Part shown: positions 20,135 to 30,453 of the stretch, piece by piece | Layout of the letters: every line of letters starts with the position of its first letter | Numbering within the stretch: position 1 is the stretch's first letter | DNA from: Micrasema longulum | Taxonomy: Eukaryota > Arthropoda > Insecta > Trichoptera > Brachycentridae | DNA: 64,000 nucleotides | Reading direction: 5' to 3' | NCBI GenBank assembly: GCA_022494885.1 | Contig: JAGVSM010003587.1 | Coordinates: 1-64,000, forward strand | Translations under genes and position numbers: made by a program | Notes under the pieces: generated by a model | Databases searched by the model: none | What the model was told of the DNA's origin: nothing | Seen by the model: only the letters and a program-made list of their open reading frames with translations

Positions 20135-20280
20135 TTCCCGCAAAAACGGTCATTCCATTGTCCACGCCCCTAATACGTCACAATTCACGTTTATTTTTTC
20201 CTGATCATTAAAATTATTTAGATGATTGTCACGAATCTTGACATCACAACTATCAAGGCCGAACATGTCGCATTTTTCTA
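20135..20280 (-). repeat. Dispersed repeat D, copy 2
   Basis: AATTCCCGCAAAAACGGTCA, TACGTCACAATTCACGTTTA and GAATCTTGACATCACAAC are inverse counterparts of words in 12440-12650, in matching order. Confidence 0.5.
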
Positions 20281-20325
20281 GACTATTAAAAAAAATATAT
20301 AAATATATATTTTCAACAACAAACC

Positions 20326-20545
20326 ATCACGCCGTTTCTCTACTGAGATAGGCAGAGAGGATAGAACGCCATAGCACTCTATCTTGGCATACAGACCTTG
20401 CTTCCTCTACATTCATACATCTTCTCATGCACGCACGCCGATTATTCCTACTTTTGACATGTCCATCTTCAAGTATTTGATGCACTTGATCGTGCCATGT
20501 CTTTCTCGGTATTCCTCGTTTTCTGCATCCATCCATATATTTATA
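20326..20545 (-). pseudogene. LINE family R copy, last ~75 codons
   Basis: The minus strand reads MDGCRKRGIPRKTWHDQ, VHQILEDGHVKSRNNRRA, CMRRCMNVEEARSVCQDR and SAYLSRETA, then a stop. The tail is GATGGTTTGTTGTTG. The frame is uninterrupted, which suggests a fairly young, strongly 5'-truncated insertion. The left flank ends in TATATATTTTC and the right flank starts ATATATTTATAA, a possible but unclear target duplication. Confidence 0.82.
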
Positions 20546-20878
20546 AAAACATTTCTCCACAATATCCGTATAGATTTTGATAATATAATTAATTATGCTA
20601 AATCCATTTCATATATTTTATCGGTATTCCTAGTATGTGATATTTCCCTATGCTGAGTTGTTTCAGAGACGAATTTCGATTTCAAGAATCTCGCCATTAG
20701 CATTTTAAAAACATTTTACAGCCACCTAAGTTTTTTTTCAAATTTAAATATGAGCACCAAAATTAAAACAAAATGGTAAAGGTAATATAATATAATAATA
20801 TCGTCATTCGAAATAAATTTTCTGCTCTAAAAGTTGTTGTGTTTGCTTTTACGTTATATACATTATTTTATCCGATTA

Positions 20879-21268
20879 CAAACCTTCAAAATGGAATGTC
20901 AAGTAGACGAATGTGAGCATTTCGACACTTTATTATGTTAGCGTTTAATCGAGGAATAAAGCTGCCAAAGCTGCTCGCGATATTTGCGCAGTGTACGGTG
21001 AAGATGCTGTGTATTCTTGAATAATTTGTTGGTGTTAACGTAAATTGTGTCGTTAAAGAGCAAGAGAACATGAAAAAAAATACAAGAAATTAGTCAATGA
21101 CGTTTTTTCCTTAATTATTTTACAACAAATTAGTCAATAATTCATAGCGCCTTCACCGTTAACTGTGCAAATATCGCGAGCAGCTATTTTCGTTTGATTA
21201 AACGTGAACAGAACGAGGTGTCAAAAATACCCAGTTTCGTCTACTTATCATTCCATTTTGACGGCTTG
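20879..21268. mobile_element. MITE with ~110-bp TIRs and TA duplication
   Basis: The left terminus CAAACCTTCAAAATGGAATG and the right terminus, inverted, CAAGCCGTCAAAATGGAATG, sit directly inside TA (20877-20878, 21269-21270). The arms extend inward through AAGTAGACGAA, CGTTTAATC and GCTGCTCGCGATATTTGC. TA target duplications and long TIRs suggest a Tc1/mariner-related non-autonomous element. Fragments of the same family lie at 41368-41510 and 42893-42976. Confidence 0.75.
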
Positions 21269-21595
21269 TAGTCAAATAAAATAATAAATATAATGACCTT
21301 TAAATATTCTAATTTTTCAATTTGAAAAAAACGGACACAATCCACTTATTCAATATATTTTATGTGGCATAATTTTTAAATTTCGTAATACTCAAGAGGG
21401 CTCTAAAAAAGAAATTTCAAGCTTTAAATTCACGAGCTTTCATTCATGTAAAAATTGGTACGAATATGTAGATGTAATATGTTCTTATTTGACCTAAGGG
21501 TACAAATAATATTTCCTGTATGCATTGTGCATATGACTCCATGCATATGGCACATGTAATTTTTTTATTTTTAAATCATACAAATTTTATTTGTA

Positions 21596-21728
21596 CTCCC
21601 AGGGGTTGGTATTCCAAACGCTCTCGTGGCCGTAGAAAAACAATTTATCTCGTGTATTTACGTACAAAATACACGCGTTAAAGTGTTTTCTTTGGACGTG
21701 AGAGGGGTTTAGCATACCACCCCAGGAG
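21596..21728. mobile_element. Small hairpin MITE (~133 bp)
   Basis: The outer words CTCCCAGGGGTTGGTATTCC and, inverted from the right, CTCCTGGGGTGGTATGCTAA pair over about 45 bases, with internal CGCTCTCGTGGCCG against CCCTCTCACGTCC. The stem-loop holds most of the element. No clear target duplication is visible and no second copy was noticed in the window. Confidence 0.6.
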
Positions 21729-21729
21729 T

Positions 21730-23670
21730 TTCAACAAACTTATTTTGGGACCAAAAAAATTTACATAAAGGAATGACAATAGTATAGTAATAACTAATAA
21801 CATAATATCTATCAAAATAAAATAAAATAACAAATTAATTCTGTAATACAAAGAAATTTAAACAAAATATCATAGTAAATATTTACATAGAGTAAGAAAT
21901 ATCTGAGGTAAAACATAAACTGAAAACCTTATTTCACCTTCCACGTACCTCCACAAGTAGTAATTTTTAAAATTAATACTGCCATTTTTTGTTTATCCAA
22001 AAATTAACATTTTAAAGAATATGAATTATCGCTTTGATCGGATTCCAGCATTTATCGTATATTGCATCATTCCGATTTCATCCTAAATTTCAATGAGTTC
22101 AATGTATCCCATCATCTAGATGGTTCTTCTGACAATGAATCCTAGATTCGTTTAAACGGGCCCTGGTTGGAGTCATAAGAAAAAACGGTAACTTTTGAAA
22201 AATGTTTAATTCTCGTGAATGTTAGGGTTGTATGGCGCCTATGTGGGTTCGGGGTAGGACACGAGGGTTAATGCCCCACCCCTAACGCATTCCTCTGTAT
22301 TGTTCTGGGTACAGTTCCGAAGAAAGAAAGATAGACAAGTAACCAAAATGTCTTGTTTAAATTTTCAAATTATAAAACGTCAAGAAAGCTGTACAAAAAA
22401 TATTTGTTTTATTAAAAAATGCTGATTGAGAATTCATCCGAAGATTTAGAAAAGTAAAAGTTTTGTTAAAGGTAATTATTTAACTTTATTTTTTATGGAT
22501 AACTTATACAGAAGCGCTTTTTTGTTTCATGAAACTATATTTTTAGTCTGCGTGTTCAATATTCATATTGACAATTAAGATATTTAAAATTTATAAAAGT
22601 ACATTTTTATAATAAGAGCACATTTATGATTATTTAACTTAACTTTTTAAAAAATATTTAACAATTAACGAAATCTTTTGCGTTAAAATATTTATTTATT
22701 TTATAGAAACGAAAAGGATAACGTTGAAAGGCGGACCAGCGAAGTTTCTAAATAATAATCATACTTATAAAATTATGATAAATTCTTAAATGCGTGCGTG
22801 CGTCTAAATATATATAAATATGTAAGAGGGTGTATTTGTATGAGAGTAAGTGTCCAAGGGCGTGTAAGTGTTTGCATAATTAAAAACAAGTGAGAGTATA
22901 TCGCAGCTAGATAGGAATTAAAAAATATTGTTGGTATAGAAAAATTAAAATAAGCTTTAAAATACAGAATTTTTTTCATAATATATTACAAAAAATAATA
23001 TATTATAAATAAGAATAGGTAATGTTCCTATAAAACAAACCCTTTGAACGTTTTCAAAAACGGTGAATGGTATTTATTTATTCATTTCATAATACATAAA
23101 AATTTTAGTTTTGTTTTTTACATTTTTACAATTTTAAATTTGCTTTTTACATTTGTTCTTGAATTGTTTAAACTTTCTACTGAATATATTGCATAATTCT
23201 TAGTTTTTTTTTTTTTAATCTTGTATAATGTTTGGTTTTTTTTTTTTTCAATCTTGTATATTTTTTTAATAAATCTTGGGTAAAAGGAAATTTATGTGTT
23301 TATAAATATAAAAAATATTAAGCCAAATATGTTAATATTATAAAATTTTCTAAAAGGCAGATTTGCCGTTTATGTTAATAAAAAAAAATAAAAAAATGAA
23401 CAAACAAATAAAATACGAAAGAAATACAGTTGAAAGATTTAAAGCAGCTGGGTACATAATATTGTGATACAATACATGCAGAATATTAACTTCAATTTGA
23501 AATGGAAAATATGCATTGATTTTTATAGTTAAATACATCGATGTTGTTAGCATATTGGTTTGCAAGTATATGCATCTATATATATATATAAATATCGAGT
23601 ATATGAATTCGCTGTGAAATCGATCGATGATGGACCGCAGGAGAATAAAGTATTACATCAGGTAACTTGA
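21730..23670. other. AT-rich spacer with LINE 3'-UTR-like patches
   Basis: GGACCAGCGAAGTTTCTAAA at 22734 resembles the 3' UTR of the LINEs at 29160-30440 and 50390-51460 (minus orientation). The patch 22200-22340 is GC-richer and unassigned. T-runs lie at 23200-23250 and (TA)n at 23577-23591. No coding sequence is supported. Confidence 0.35.
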
Positions 23671-23920
23671 CTAGGCACTCGCACACCAATAAAATTTATG
23701 AGCTGAATCGAACATTGAGGTTATTTTAAATAAAAAAAGCAAATCATTTAATGTTTGTCTGTTTTCTAATGTTTGTGTATTCAAATAATTAATTAAGAAG
23801 GTGTGATTTATATATTCAATCGGTATAAATAGTTTAAAATTAATAAAACGCAAAAAATTATCCTGAACTCTTTCAATGTCCTTAACATGAACCGAGTAAT
23901 ATGCATATCATTAATTTGAT
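23671..23920 (-). pseudogene. LINE C-terminal fragment, Jockey-like
   Basis: The minus strand reads YYSVHVKDIERVQDNFLRF, INFKLFIPIEYINH, LNTQTLENRQTLNDLLF and LFKITSMFDSAHKF. The 'D.IERVQ..FLRF' and 'TLE.RR...D..FL.KI..G..D' pattern is characteristic of the Jockey-type C-terminal region. It is open for about 83 codons; the ends are not defined. Confidence 0.7.
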
Positions 23921-24132
23921 TCATGTTACATTAATTTATTCATTATGTAATGGTTATAATTTGAGCCTCTATTTGTGACAAAAAATATTACATTATTTTA
24001 TCAGTTTGATCAAATTTAAAAAATTCATCGAAACGCGTATTTATTGAAGTCAACTACATATTTTTATTTAATTTACTGATTCGATATCGAAATGAAACAG
24101 AATTTCGCAGCTTAGGTACAACGTTAATTTTT

Positions 24133-24570
24133 GATGAAAGTAGGTTGAATGCTGTCGATATGCGATCCCTCAGGCGAATATGTGGTAAAACGATGTATGA
24201 TAGGTGCACAAATGTCGAGATCCATGAAGTGTGTAAGGCTGAGACATGCATTATTGACAGAATCAAGAAACCGGTGCTGCGTTGGTTTGGACATGTAGAG
24301 CGAATGGACAGCGAAAGAACGGCTAAAAGGGTCTACGATGCAAATGTTAATGGATGCAGAAAACGAGGAAGACCGAGAAAGACATGGCACGATCAAGTCC
24401 ATCAAATACTTGAAGATGGACATGTCAAAAGTAGGAATAATCAGCGTGCGTGCATGAGAAGATGTATGAATGTAGAGGAAGCGAGGTCTGTATGCCAAGA
24501 TAGAGTGTTATGGCGTTCTATCTTTTCTGCCTACCCCTACGGGGAAACGGCTTGATGATTTGTTGTTGTT
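24133..24570 (+). mobile_element. LINE family R copy with fully open C-terminal frame
   Basis: The frame is open from 24133 to the stop at 24553-24555: DESRLNAVDMRSLRRICG, KTMYDRCTNVEIHEVCKA, VLRWFGHVERMDSERTAK, RKRGRPRKTWHDQVHQIL, CMRRCMNVEEARSVCQDR, SAYPYGETA. The tail is GATTTGTTGTTGTT. The exact 10-bp duplication GTTAATTTTT lies at 24123-24132 and 24571-24580. No stops over about 140 codons plus a perfect duplication make this the youngest-looking R insertion here. The role of the domain, C-terminal of the RT, is not established; such regions often carry zinc-binding or RNA-binding functions. Confidence 0.9.
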
Positions 24571-24589
24571 GTTAATTTTTTAATAACGT

Positions 24590-25415
24590 TTTATTATCCA
24601 GTGATAATATATTTATGTAATACTATTAAATATATTTTATTCCAGAATAATTAATTTAATGTGCTACTAAGTTTATGCCGATTTGACCAAGAAAGTTTAC
24701 TGTGAATCAAGGGAGAAAAAACACACGTACTGTTACAAAACCATTCTACGTTATTACTTCCAATTAGGTTCGGGGTATTAACTTTAGTGATAATGGATTT
24801 GTGGGATCTAGATAGATACATAATATATATAAGGTCCTTTTTGGGTTCAAATATCTGCTTCACGAGGCAATGACTCCTTCTAGAAAACTGAAGCAAAAAA
24901 ACTCCGCCTCAGGACAAACAAATAAAGGCTGATGTAAAAAAAGGACCAATCAGGATCATGTGAATTCAAAACGGTTTTTGATAAAGGTGCACGTTTTTTT
25001 GCGTCGGATTTTGTATCGAATCTTCTAAAAGGATATTACACTCTTAATTTTATATTAGGGAGAATGTTTTTTGATTATCAAAGCCTGAACATATATATAT
25101 TATATTGAACGTATCAAGGTGAACGACCTATGACAATATTTTTTAAGAATTTAGACCCTTTATTTGATTTATAGAAATGAGTGCATTAACCTCGAAACTT
25201 GTTCAGTTTGCTAAAATTAGATTGCGTACATAACAGATGTTACGAAACGCTATTCATCATTTAAGAGGGATGAAAAAATCAACGTGTACAGATATTATTT
25301 GAATATTTTTTTGTGAACACGTGGTAATTGTAAACGTGAAAACCGTTACGTTTTGTTTATATATTTTAAAAAATACAAATAAAATGCTCACTTATTTTTC
25401 TTCATCTAAGACATG
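24590..25415. other. Unassigned spacer
   Basis: A minus-strand frame at 24651-24896 has no recognisable motif. Otherwise AT-rich sequence. Confidence 0.35.
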
Positions 25416-25419
25416 CGTT

Positions 25420-25850
25420 ACAGAAAACTAGTTCTCTAACTTCTCTAACTTCTCCAGAGATGATGAGGTCCAACTGTTCCTCTATCTCTTTGGCGGTCTT
25501 CCAGGCGGACGTTGTCTAGATGGGATTTCAGTGGCTACAGTGTACACAAACATGTTGCTGATCAATCTGTGCACATGGTTCCTCCAGTATCTTCTTCTGG
25601 ATTTGCTCCATCGTACGATATCCTCTAATTATGGTATAACGGATTCGGTCTCGGAGTGTTTTTCTAGTAATGGACCTTAAGACCTTCATTTCAGCAAATT
25701 TGAGTAACCCTTTGGTACAAACAGTACCAGCCCACGCTTCCACAGCATACGTCATGATGGGTCTCAAACATGACTGAAAGGATATAATGTTTTTATCCAC
25801 GCAAGCCAAATAATTCCAACTTTGTGTTGGATTTGGTAAAATCTCATGTC
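25420..25850 (-). pseudogene. LINE C-terminal region, second RTE-related family
   Basis: The minus strand reads SFQSCLRPIMTYAVEAWAG, FAEMKVLRSITRKTLRDR and IRYTIIRGYRTMEQIQK, and later RQRPPGRPPKR followed by a stop. The blocks 'RP.L.Y..E.WA', 'E.K.LR.I.GKT..DR.R...IR' and 'GRP.KR' occur in this order in many insect LINE C-termini. It directly adjoins the R fragment 25850-26035, and one open frame runs across the junction, creating a false fusion protein. Confidence 0.68.
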
Positions 25851-26035
25851 TCTTATCATGTTTCTTTGGATCTTCCTCGATTTTTCCATTCATTCCCACT
25901 TTTGCATCGTAAATTTTTTAAGCCGTTCTTTCACTATCAATTTGTTTTACATGTACAAACCAACGCAGCGTCTCTTTCTTGATATCGTTCATAATGCTTG
26001 TCTCAACCTTACACACTGCACAGAACTAAGGGAAA
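25850..26035 (-). pseudogene. LINE family R fragment
   Basis: The minus strand reads VETSIMNDIKKETLRWFVH, VKQIDSERTA with a stop, KIYDAKV and, in the next frame, RGRSKETW. It matches the middle of 24133-24570 with shifts and stops. The right end near 26035 is not sharp. Confidence 0.65.
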
Positions 26036-26039
26036 CAGT

Positions 26040-26564
26040 TTATTTTCCACAAATCAAATTTCCACAGTCTATGAAATACTGTCGGGTAACATTTTTTTAA
26101 AAATTCTTATTAGTAGCATAAAAAAATATTGTTCTATTTATAATATTGAATTCTTGCAAAAAAGGTTCATTGCATTGTCACAATTCGTCGTCCATCTTTC
26201 AAAAAGGCGTATCATGAATTTGTTAATTTTAGACAACTTCTTTAATAATGTGTTTGGAAAAAGTTTGCCTTTCAAAATGCGTGAAGACAGTCTGTGACAG
26301 CATTCTTGAACGACCTATACGAATGCATTCGATCGAAAACCAATCGATTTTATCTCAAGTGCCCCAAAGCACTCGACATTGACAATCGAATGCGACACCG
26401 TTACTTCAGCTGTCCAACTTCTTTCTTGTAAAACGCTTGGCATTCATGTTTGAATATCGAGTAGGTATTTTCGTTGAATTTCAACTTAAAATTTACAACA
26501 CTGATCAACGTTATGATGATGACGTATCAACAAATGTGCAACAAATATAACTGTTTTCAAATTT
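26040..26564. other. Unassigned spacer
   Basis: The patch 26290-26450 is less AT-rich and has ATCGATCG-type words (GCATTCGATCGAAAACCAAT, TGACAATCGAATGC, perhaps a weak inverted pair). Nothing is recognised. Confidence 0.3.
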
Positions 26565-26870
26565 AAATTTAGTGAACGTGCATTTGCGGTCGCAGGCCCT
26601 ATGGCATGAAATGCTCTCCCAGCAGAGGTGCGAGGCTGTGAAAGTGAAGTGATGTTTCGGAAAAACTTAAAACCCACTTGTTCTCTAAATCATTTGAATA
26701 AATCCGTACATGTGACAACAAAATAAATTGTTTTAATTAAATTACAAATTTAAAAGCTTCAATTAAATTTATTTAACAATAGAATCACTATGTAAAGTGC
26801 CCTTGAGGTATTATATTATGAAAATGGCGCTATATAAGTTATCCATAATAATAATTGACTTATTTTTAAT
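26565..26870 (+). pseudogene. CR1/L2-like LINE 3' end
   Basis: FSERAFAVAGPMA, then NALPAEVRGCESEVMF and NLKPTCSLNHLNK, are readable with one stop (TGA where the family has Trp). The 3' UTR has GCCCTTGAGGTATTATATTA and GGCGCTATATAAGTTATCC and ends in ATAATAATA. It is nearly the same sequence as 13650-13930, so both derive from one subfamily. Confidence 0.8.
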
Positions 26871-26874
26871 CCAT

Positions 26875-27695
26875 TATCAAATGAAGTTTCACTAGAAACA
26901 TGATTTTAAAATGATTTAATCGCTTGTCAATGTCAAAACACGTATTTGAGATATATATTATACAATATGTTTTCAAAATCTATTAAATAAATATAAAATA
27001 TTTCTAATAACATGTAGATGTGAGTTATGTCAAAAGCAAATAATAATTATTAATGTTGCAGCGTCTCAGTAAAACATTTTCTTTCATTTTATACATTATT
27101 ATGTAAAAAATAAAAGAACACAGCCATACACAAAATATTCAACGGAAGAAGTCTGACAACAAACAATAAAGGTTAACGTGTGGCAGGAGACCAGGAGAGA
27201 CATAGATAAATACGGATTTGTTAGTGTTGCCACTTTCTCATTCATCTTTAATTAAATTGTCGGAGGGTTTTCAAGAATAGCATTGTGACAAAGCAATTGA
27301 GATGCCCAATCGACTATTGTCGAATGAGTGACAAAATGTCACATCTTTCCAGCAAAAGGCTCCTAGATTTCCTTCCTAGGGAGTTATTTATATCTAAATG
27401 GCGTGTTAACCTAGATGTATTAATGTGAAAGAAGTATCCCGTGTCTAGTGTTTCGGATTTACTATTTTACAAATATTCATTAAAAAAAGCAAAAAAAAGC
27501 TGGAAATAAATGATCATTGAATGGCACGTGTCATTAAAATCTCTTTGCTTTTCCCTAAGAGATTAAATACGGTATTCAACATTAAATAATAAGACGTATC
27601 TACTCAAAATTAGGTTATTTACGACTTTTAGGAAATGGTCTGAAAATTTTAATATTCGTGTAAATAAAAAGAACTCAAATTTTACTTTTAAAAAA
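26875..27695. other. AT-rich spacer, nothing recognised
   Basis: No supported frame or repeat. The less AT-rich patch 27175-27400 is unassigned. Confidence 0.35.
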
Positions 27696-27699
27696 TTGA

Positions 27700-28014
27700 A
27701 CTAGAATTCTGGACGAGTGTTTTCGTCTCAATTTGTTTTCAGCTTATCACGGTTGAGGTCTCGAGTTTGATTCCTGGCAAAGTTAAAACGAAATGGTAGC
27801 TTAAAGTGTGGATTTATATTTAAATATTTAATTGTCCTAGAGCAAAATATTGAGCTCTTTACCTTTATGAGACAGGTTTTTGTATTTTGTGTCATACAAG
27901 TATGCACTTTCAAGTGCTGATGAGGGGTATAATCGTAGTTAGATAATTTATATACCGCCGTTTTTATGAAAATCACCTCAAGGGGGCTGTACAGTTAAAA
28001 TAAAATAAAATAAA
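27700..28014. repeat. SINE C-like head and an inverted LINE 3' end
   Basis: CTGGACGAGTGTTTTCG and then CACGGTTGAGGTCTCG with GAGTTTGATTCCTGGC (B-box-like, about 27752-27768) parallel the copies at 37975 and 43200. From 27930, GATAATTTATATACCGCCG, TTTTTATGAAAATCACCTC and GGGCTGTACAG are the inverse of the CR1/L2-like 3' end '...GAGGTGATTTTCAT...ATATAAATTATC' seen at 61400-61445. Confidence 0.45.
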
Positions 28015-28170
28015 ATTGTTGTAAGGTAATGCATTAAAAAATTTATTACGATCGTCATGCTTCTATCCGCAACTGACGGTGCATAGACTAGGCTACATTG
28101 GTTCGATTATTAGTTATTACTGTGTATTTTTTGTGTATGGATTAATATTTATATAGCGCCATTTTATTTT
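28015..28170. repeat. Dispersed repeat E
   Basis: GGTAATGCATTAAAAAATTT, then CATGCTTCTATCCGCAACTG and ACGGTGCATA, recur at 45900-45962. TTACTGTGTATTTTTTG, TGTATGGATT and a following TATAGCGCCATTTT recur around 46505-46575. It is probably the 3'-UTR region of a CR1/L2-like subfamily in minus orientation. Confidence 0.45.
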
Positions 28171-28234
28171 GTATTTATAAATAAATATAAGTTTACTTTC
28201 ATTAGTACTGTTGTAACCTTACTGTGGGTTGCCT

Positions 28235-28695
28235 AAATGTGCTCCTCGTATTGAGCTTAGGTCATGGGCCAGGAAGCACATTGATGAACTGATCAGCACC
28301 ATGCAAAGGAACTGATCAAAGAAATCAAGTGGAAGTAATCAATAGAGCCCTTACAGGGCACTGCAAATTGAAATAACGCCTTGCTAGAATGAACCATTAG
28401 GAAACTTCTAGATGTAGGTTATACAGTGCGGATGAGAAAACACCTATTCACATTCGATGTGAATGTGATGCTTTGCATCATAAAAGGAGCCTTATTCTCG
28501 GGGGAAAACTGGTTAATCTTGAGGGTGTTTAAGACCCCGTCTCTTACCTAATAGCCCGATACTTTACGGATCTGGACTTGGGAGGGGAGATTTGGAAAAA
28601 TGTAAACTCTTGCCTTCCACGCAGTAGCTAGGCTCTTTATAGACCTGGGCTCGGAGGGCAAAAACTATTCACGGGAACCCGTCAGAATAGATCTT
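28235..28695 (+). pseudogene. LINE C-terminus with RNase H-end and CCHC-like region (I/R1/Jockey type)
   Basis: Broken frames read RALTGHCKLN, SADEKTPIHIRCECDAL, HHKRSLILGGKLVNLEG and IARYFTDLDLGGEIWK. 'LTGHC.LN.H...', 'TP.H.LC.C.AL...R...LG' is the classic ending after the RNase H domain of several insect LINE clades. The element resumes at 29067 (ATCTTCACAGGTCGCAGTGA) after an insertion. A minus-strand copy without the insertion is at 35205-35625. Confidence 0.7.
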
Positions 28696-28872
28696 ATTTA
28701 TTTATTTATTTGACACTTTATAAACATATACAATATATATACATATAAGGGCGGGCATATTGCCTTAAGGCAATTTCTTCATACCTACCCAAACCGTTCA
28801 GTTTGAGAAAATTAAAAATACATGGACATATTGAATCTTACAATTTTATACAAAAATTAAAATCGGCAAAAT
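28696..28872 (-). mobile_element. LINE 3' end, part of a composite insertion
   Basis: The plus strand begins (TTTA)n at 28696, followed by AAGGGCGGGCATATTGCC, TTAAGGCAATTTCTTC and CCAAACCGTTCAGTTTGAG. The same words occur at the 3' end of the minus-strand LINE 53340-54000, so this is that family's last ~170 bases in minus orientation. The duplicated target ATCTT lies at 28691-28695 and 29067-29071, outside this piece plus the adjoining SINE. Confidence 0.75.
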
Positions 28873-29066
28873 GAATCGGGTTGTGGTCCCGTGGCTAGTG
28901 TCTCGGACTAACGGATCAAAGGTCCGTGGTTCGAATCCACTCTACCCCAACTTGATTTCCATGTTCTAATAGTGAGTTATTTGCAACTCGTTGAAAATGG
29001 CGCCTTAAAATTAAATATTTGCGTAAATTATAAGAACGCAAATATTTCTTTAAAAAAAAAAAAAAT
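28873..29066 (+). repeat. tRNA-derived SINE, family A, best copy
   Basis: GGGTTGTGGTCCCGTGGCT (A box), GGTTCGAATCC (B box near 28927-28937) and CTACCCCAAC define the tRNA-like head. The body is ACTTGATTTCCATGTTC, GTGAGTTATTTGCAACTCG and AATATTTGCGTAAATTATAA, ending in a poly-A of about 14. Internal RNA polymerase III boxes are expected to drive transcription of such elements, with mobilisation by a LINE. Confidence 0.85.
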
Positions 29067-29159
29067 ATCTTCACAGGTCGCAGTGACGTCAGGAGCTTGT
29101 ATAGAACTGACTCTCACCACTTAATTTGCTATAGGGTGTAGGGTTCCAGATAGTTGACA

Positions 29160-30440
29160 AAATTGACCTTTCAATCACATATTGATAAAATTATTGAAAA
29201 AGCATATAAAATGTTAGGTTTTATTATACGCGTATCTAAGCCATTTAAAAATGATCTTACAATAAAAAAATCTTTATTATCGCTATGTAAGAACCCATCT
29301 TGAATTTGCGTCTATCATTTGGAATCCACAATACATTACTTATACTGACAGGCTGGAGAAAGTACAACACAAATTTTTTAAACATTTGAATTTCCGATGC
29401 TCTCTTATATTTCCAAATTATGACTTATCTGCACGTTTTCACAAACTTATTGAACCTTAAAAATAGGAGAACATTAATAGAACTCACTTTCCTGTACAAA
29501 ATTATTAACAGTCTTACTGATTCGTCCCAGCTCCTAAATAAAATTCAAACTGTCCATCACGTGTCCTACGAAATCACCCAACCTTTCGAATACCTCAATA
29601 CAAACTATTAACAGAATTCGTTTTTGCATAGATCGTGTTCCACTTTTAACATATTTTTTAACCATATAGATATCTATCATACAGGATTACAATTATTCAA
29701 AAAAAGTGTATTGAAATCTTTTGAATTAAACTCCCGTTGATCCCCTTTTCTCTTACATCACTTCACTTTACATACATTGATATTGTTAATTTTAATCTAA
29801 TTTTACCACTGATATTTGTATTACTGCGAAAATTGCTTTACTGAAATTTTATCAACTACCTTTGGTTTAAAATCTTCTCCTTAAATTGCTTTTTTTAAAT
29901 AATTTTTTAAATATTACCTATACCTGTTATTCTTTCTTTTTTCTCTGCTGCATTCACATGTTTTTATACTTTTAAACTACTTTTAATTACTTATATTGTA
30001 TATGTATATAAAATCAATATATTGCTGCTCTTACTATGTGTCATTAATTTTGAAGATGTTTTTAAATTGACTTAAATTTATTTTCTTATTTAAAGATTCT
30101 TTAAAGATTCGTCTCATCGTTTCTTTAAATCCCTTAAAATATGTTTGCGTATATTTATGTATTATGATTTTAAATGTTATTATTATTTTATTTTATTTTT
30201 ACATCTGAGCATGTTTTTTATTATTTATTTTGATTCTTAACTTTCAATTACTTTTACAAGTTTTCTTATTTTTTTTTACTTTAATTTAAATTTTTCAACA
30301 AATTCTATTTCTGTTTTTTTTTCTTCTCTTTTTTGTACTTAAATTAATAACCTTACATGTAATTACTTTATAATATGGAAACTTCGCTGGTTCATTAGAT
30401 TAAGTCTAACTGGGTAAAATATAAAACTTTGTAACTGTAC
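29160..30440 (+). pseudogene. Jockey-like LINE, C-terminal RT region and long AT-rich 3' UTR
   Basis: Frames read SHIDKIIEKAYKMLGFIIR, then after a shift RTHLEFASIIWNPQYITY, DRLEKVQHKFFKHLNF, then LNLKNRRTLIELTFLYK and IINSLTDSSQLLNKI. The blocks '(I)D.I..KA.K.LGFI.R', 'RS.LE.AS..W.P', 'D.LE.VQ..F.', 'L..RR...D..FLYKI.NG' are typical of Jockey-type ORF2. At least two frameshifts occur, near 29285 and 29455. The 3' UTR (from about 29750) ends GCTGGTTCATTAGATT... near 30395-30440. A minus copy of the same tail lies at 50390-51460. Confidence 0.8.
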
Positions 30441-30453
30441 TGTATGTTTCCTA

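Noticed and set aside
28927..28950. Functional tRNA gene suggested by A and B boxes
   Set aside because: The same head with the same downstream body and poly-A occurs five times, so it is a SINE and not a tRNA gene.
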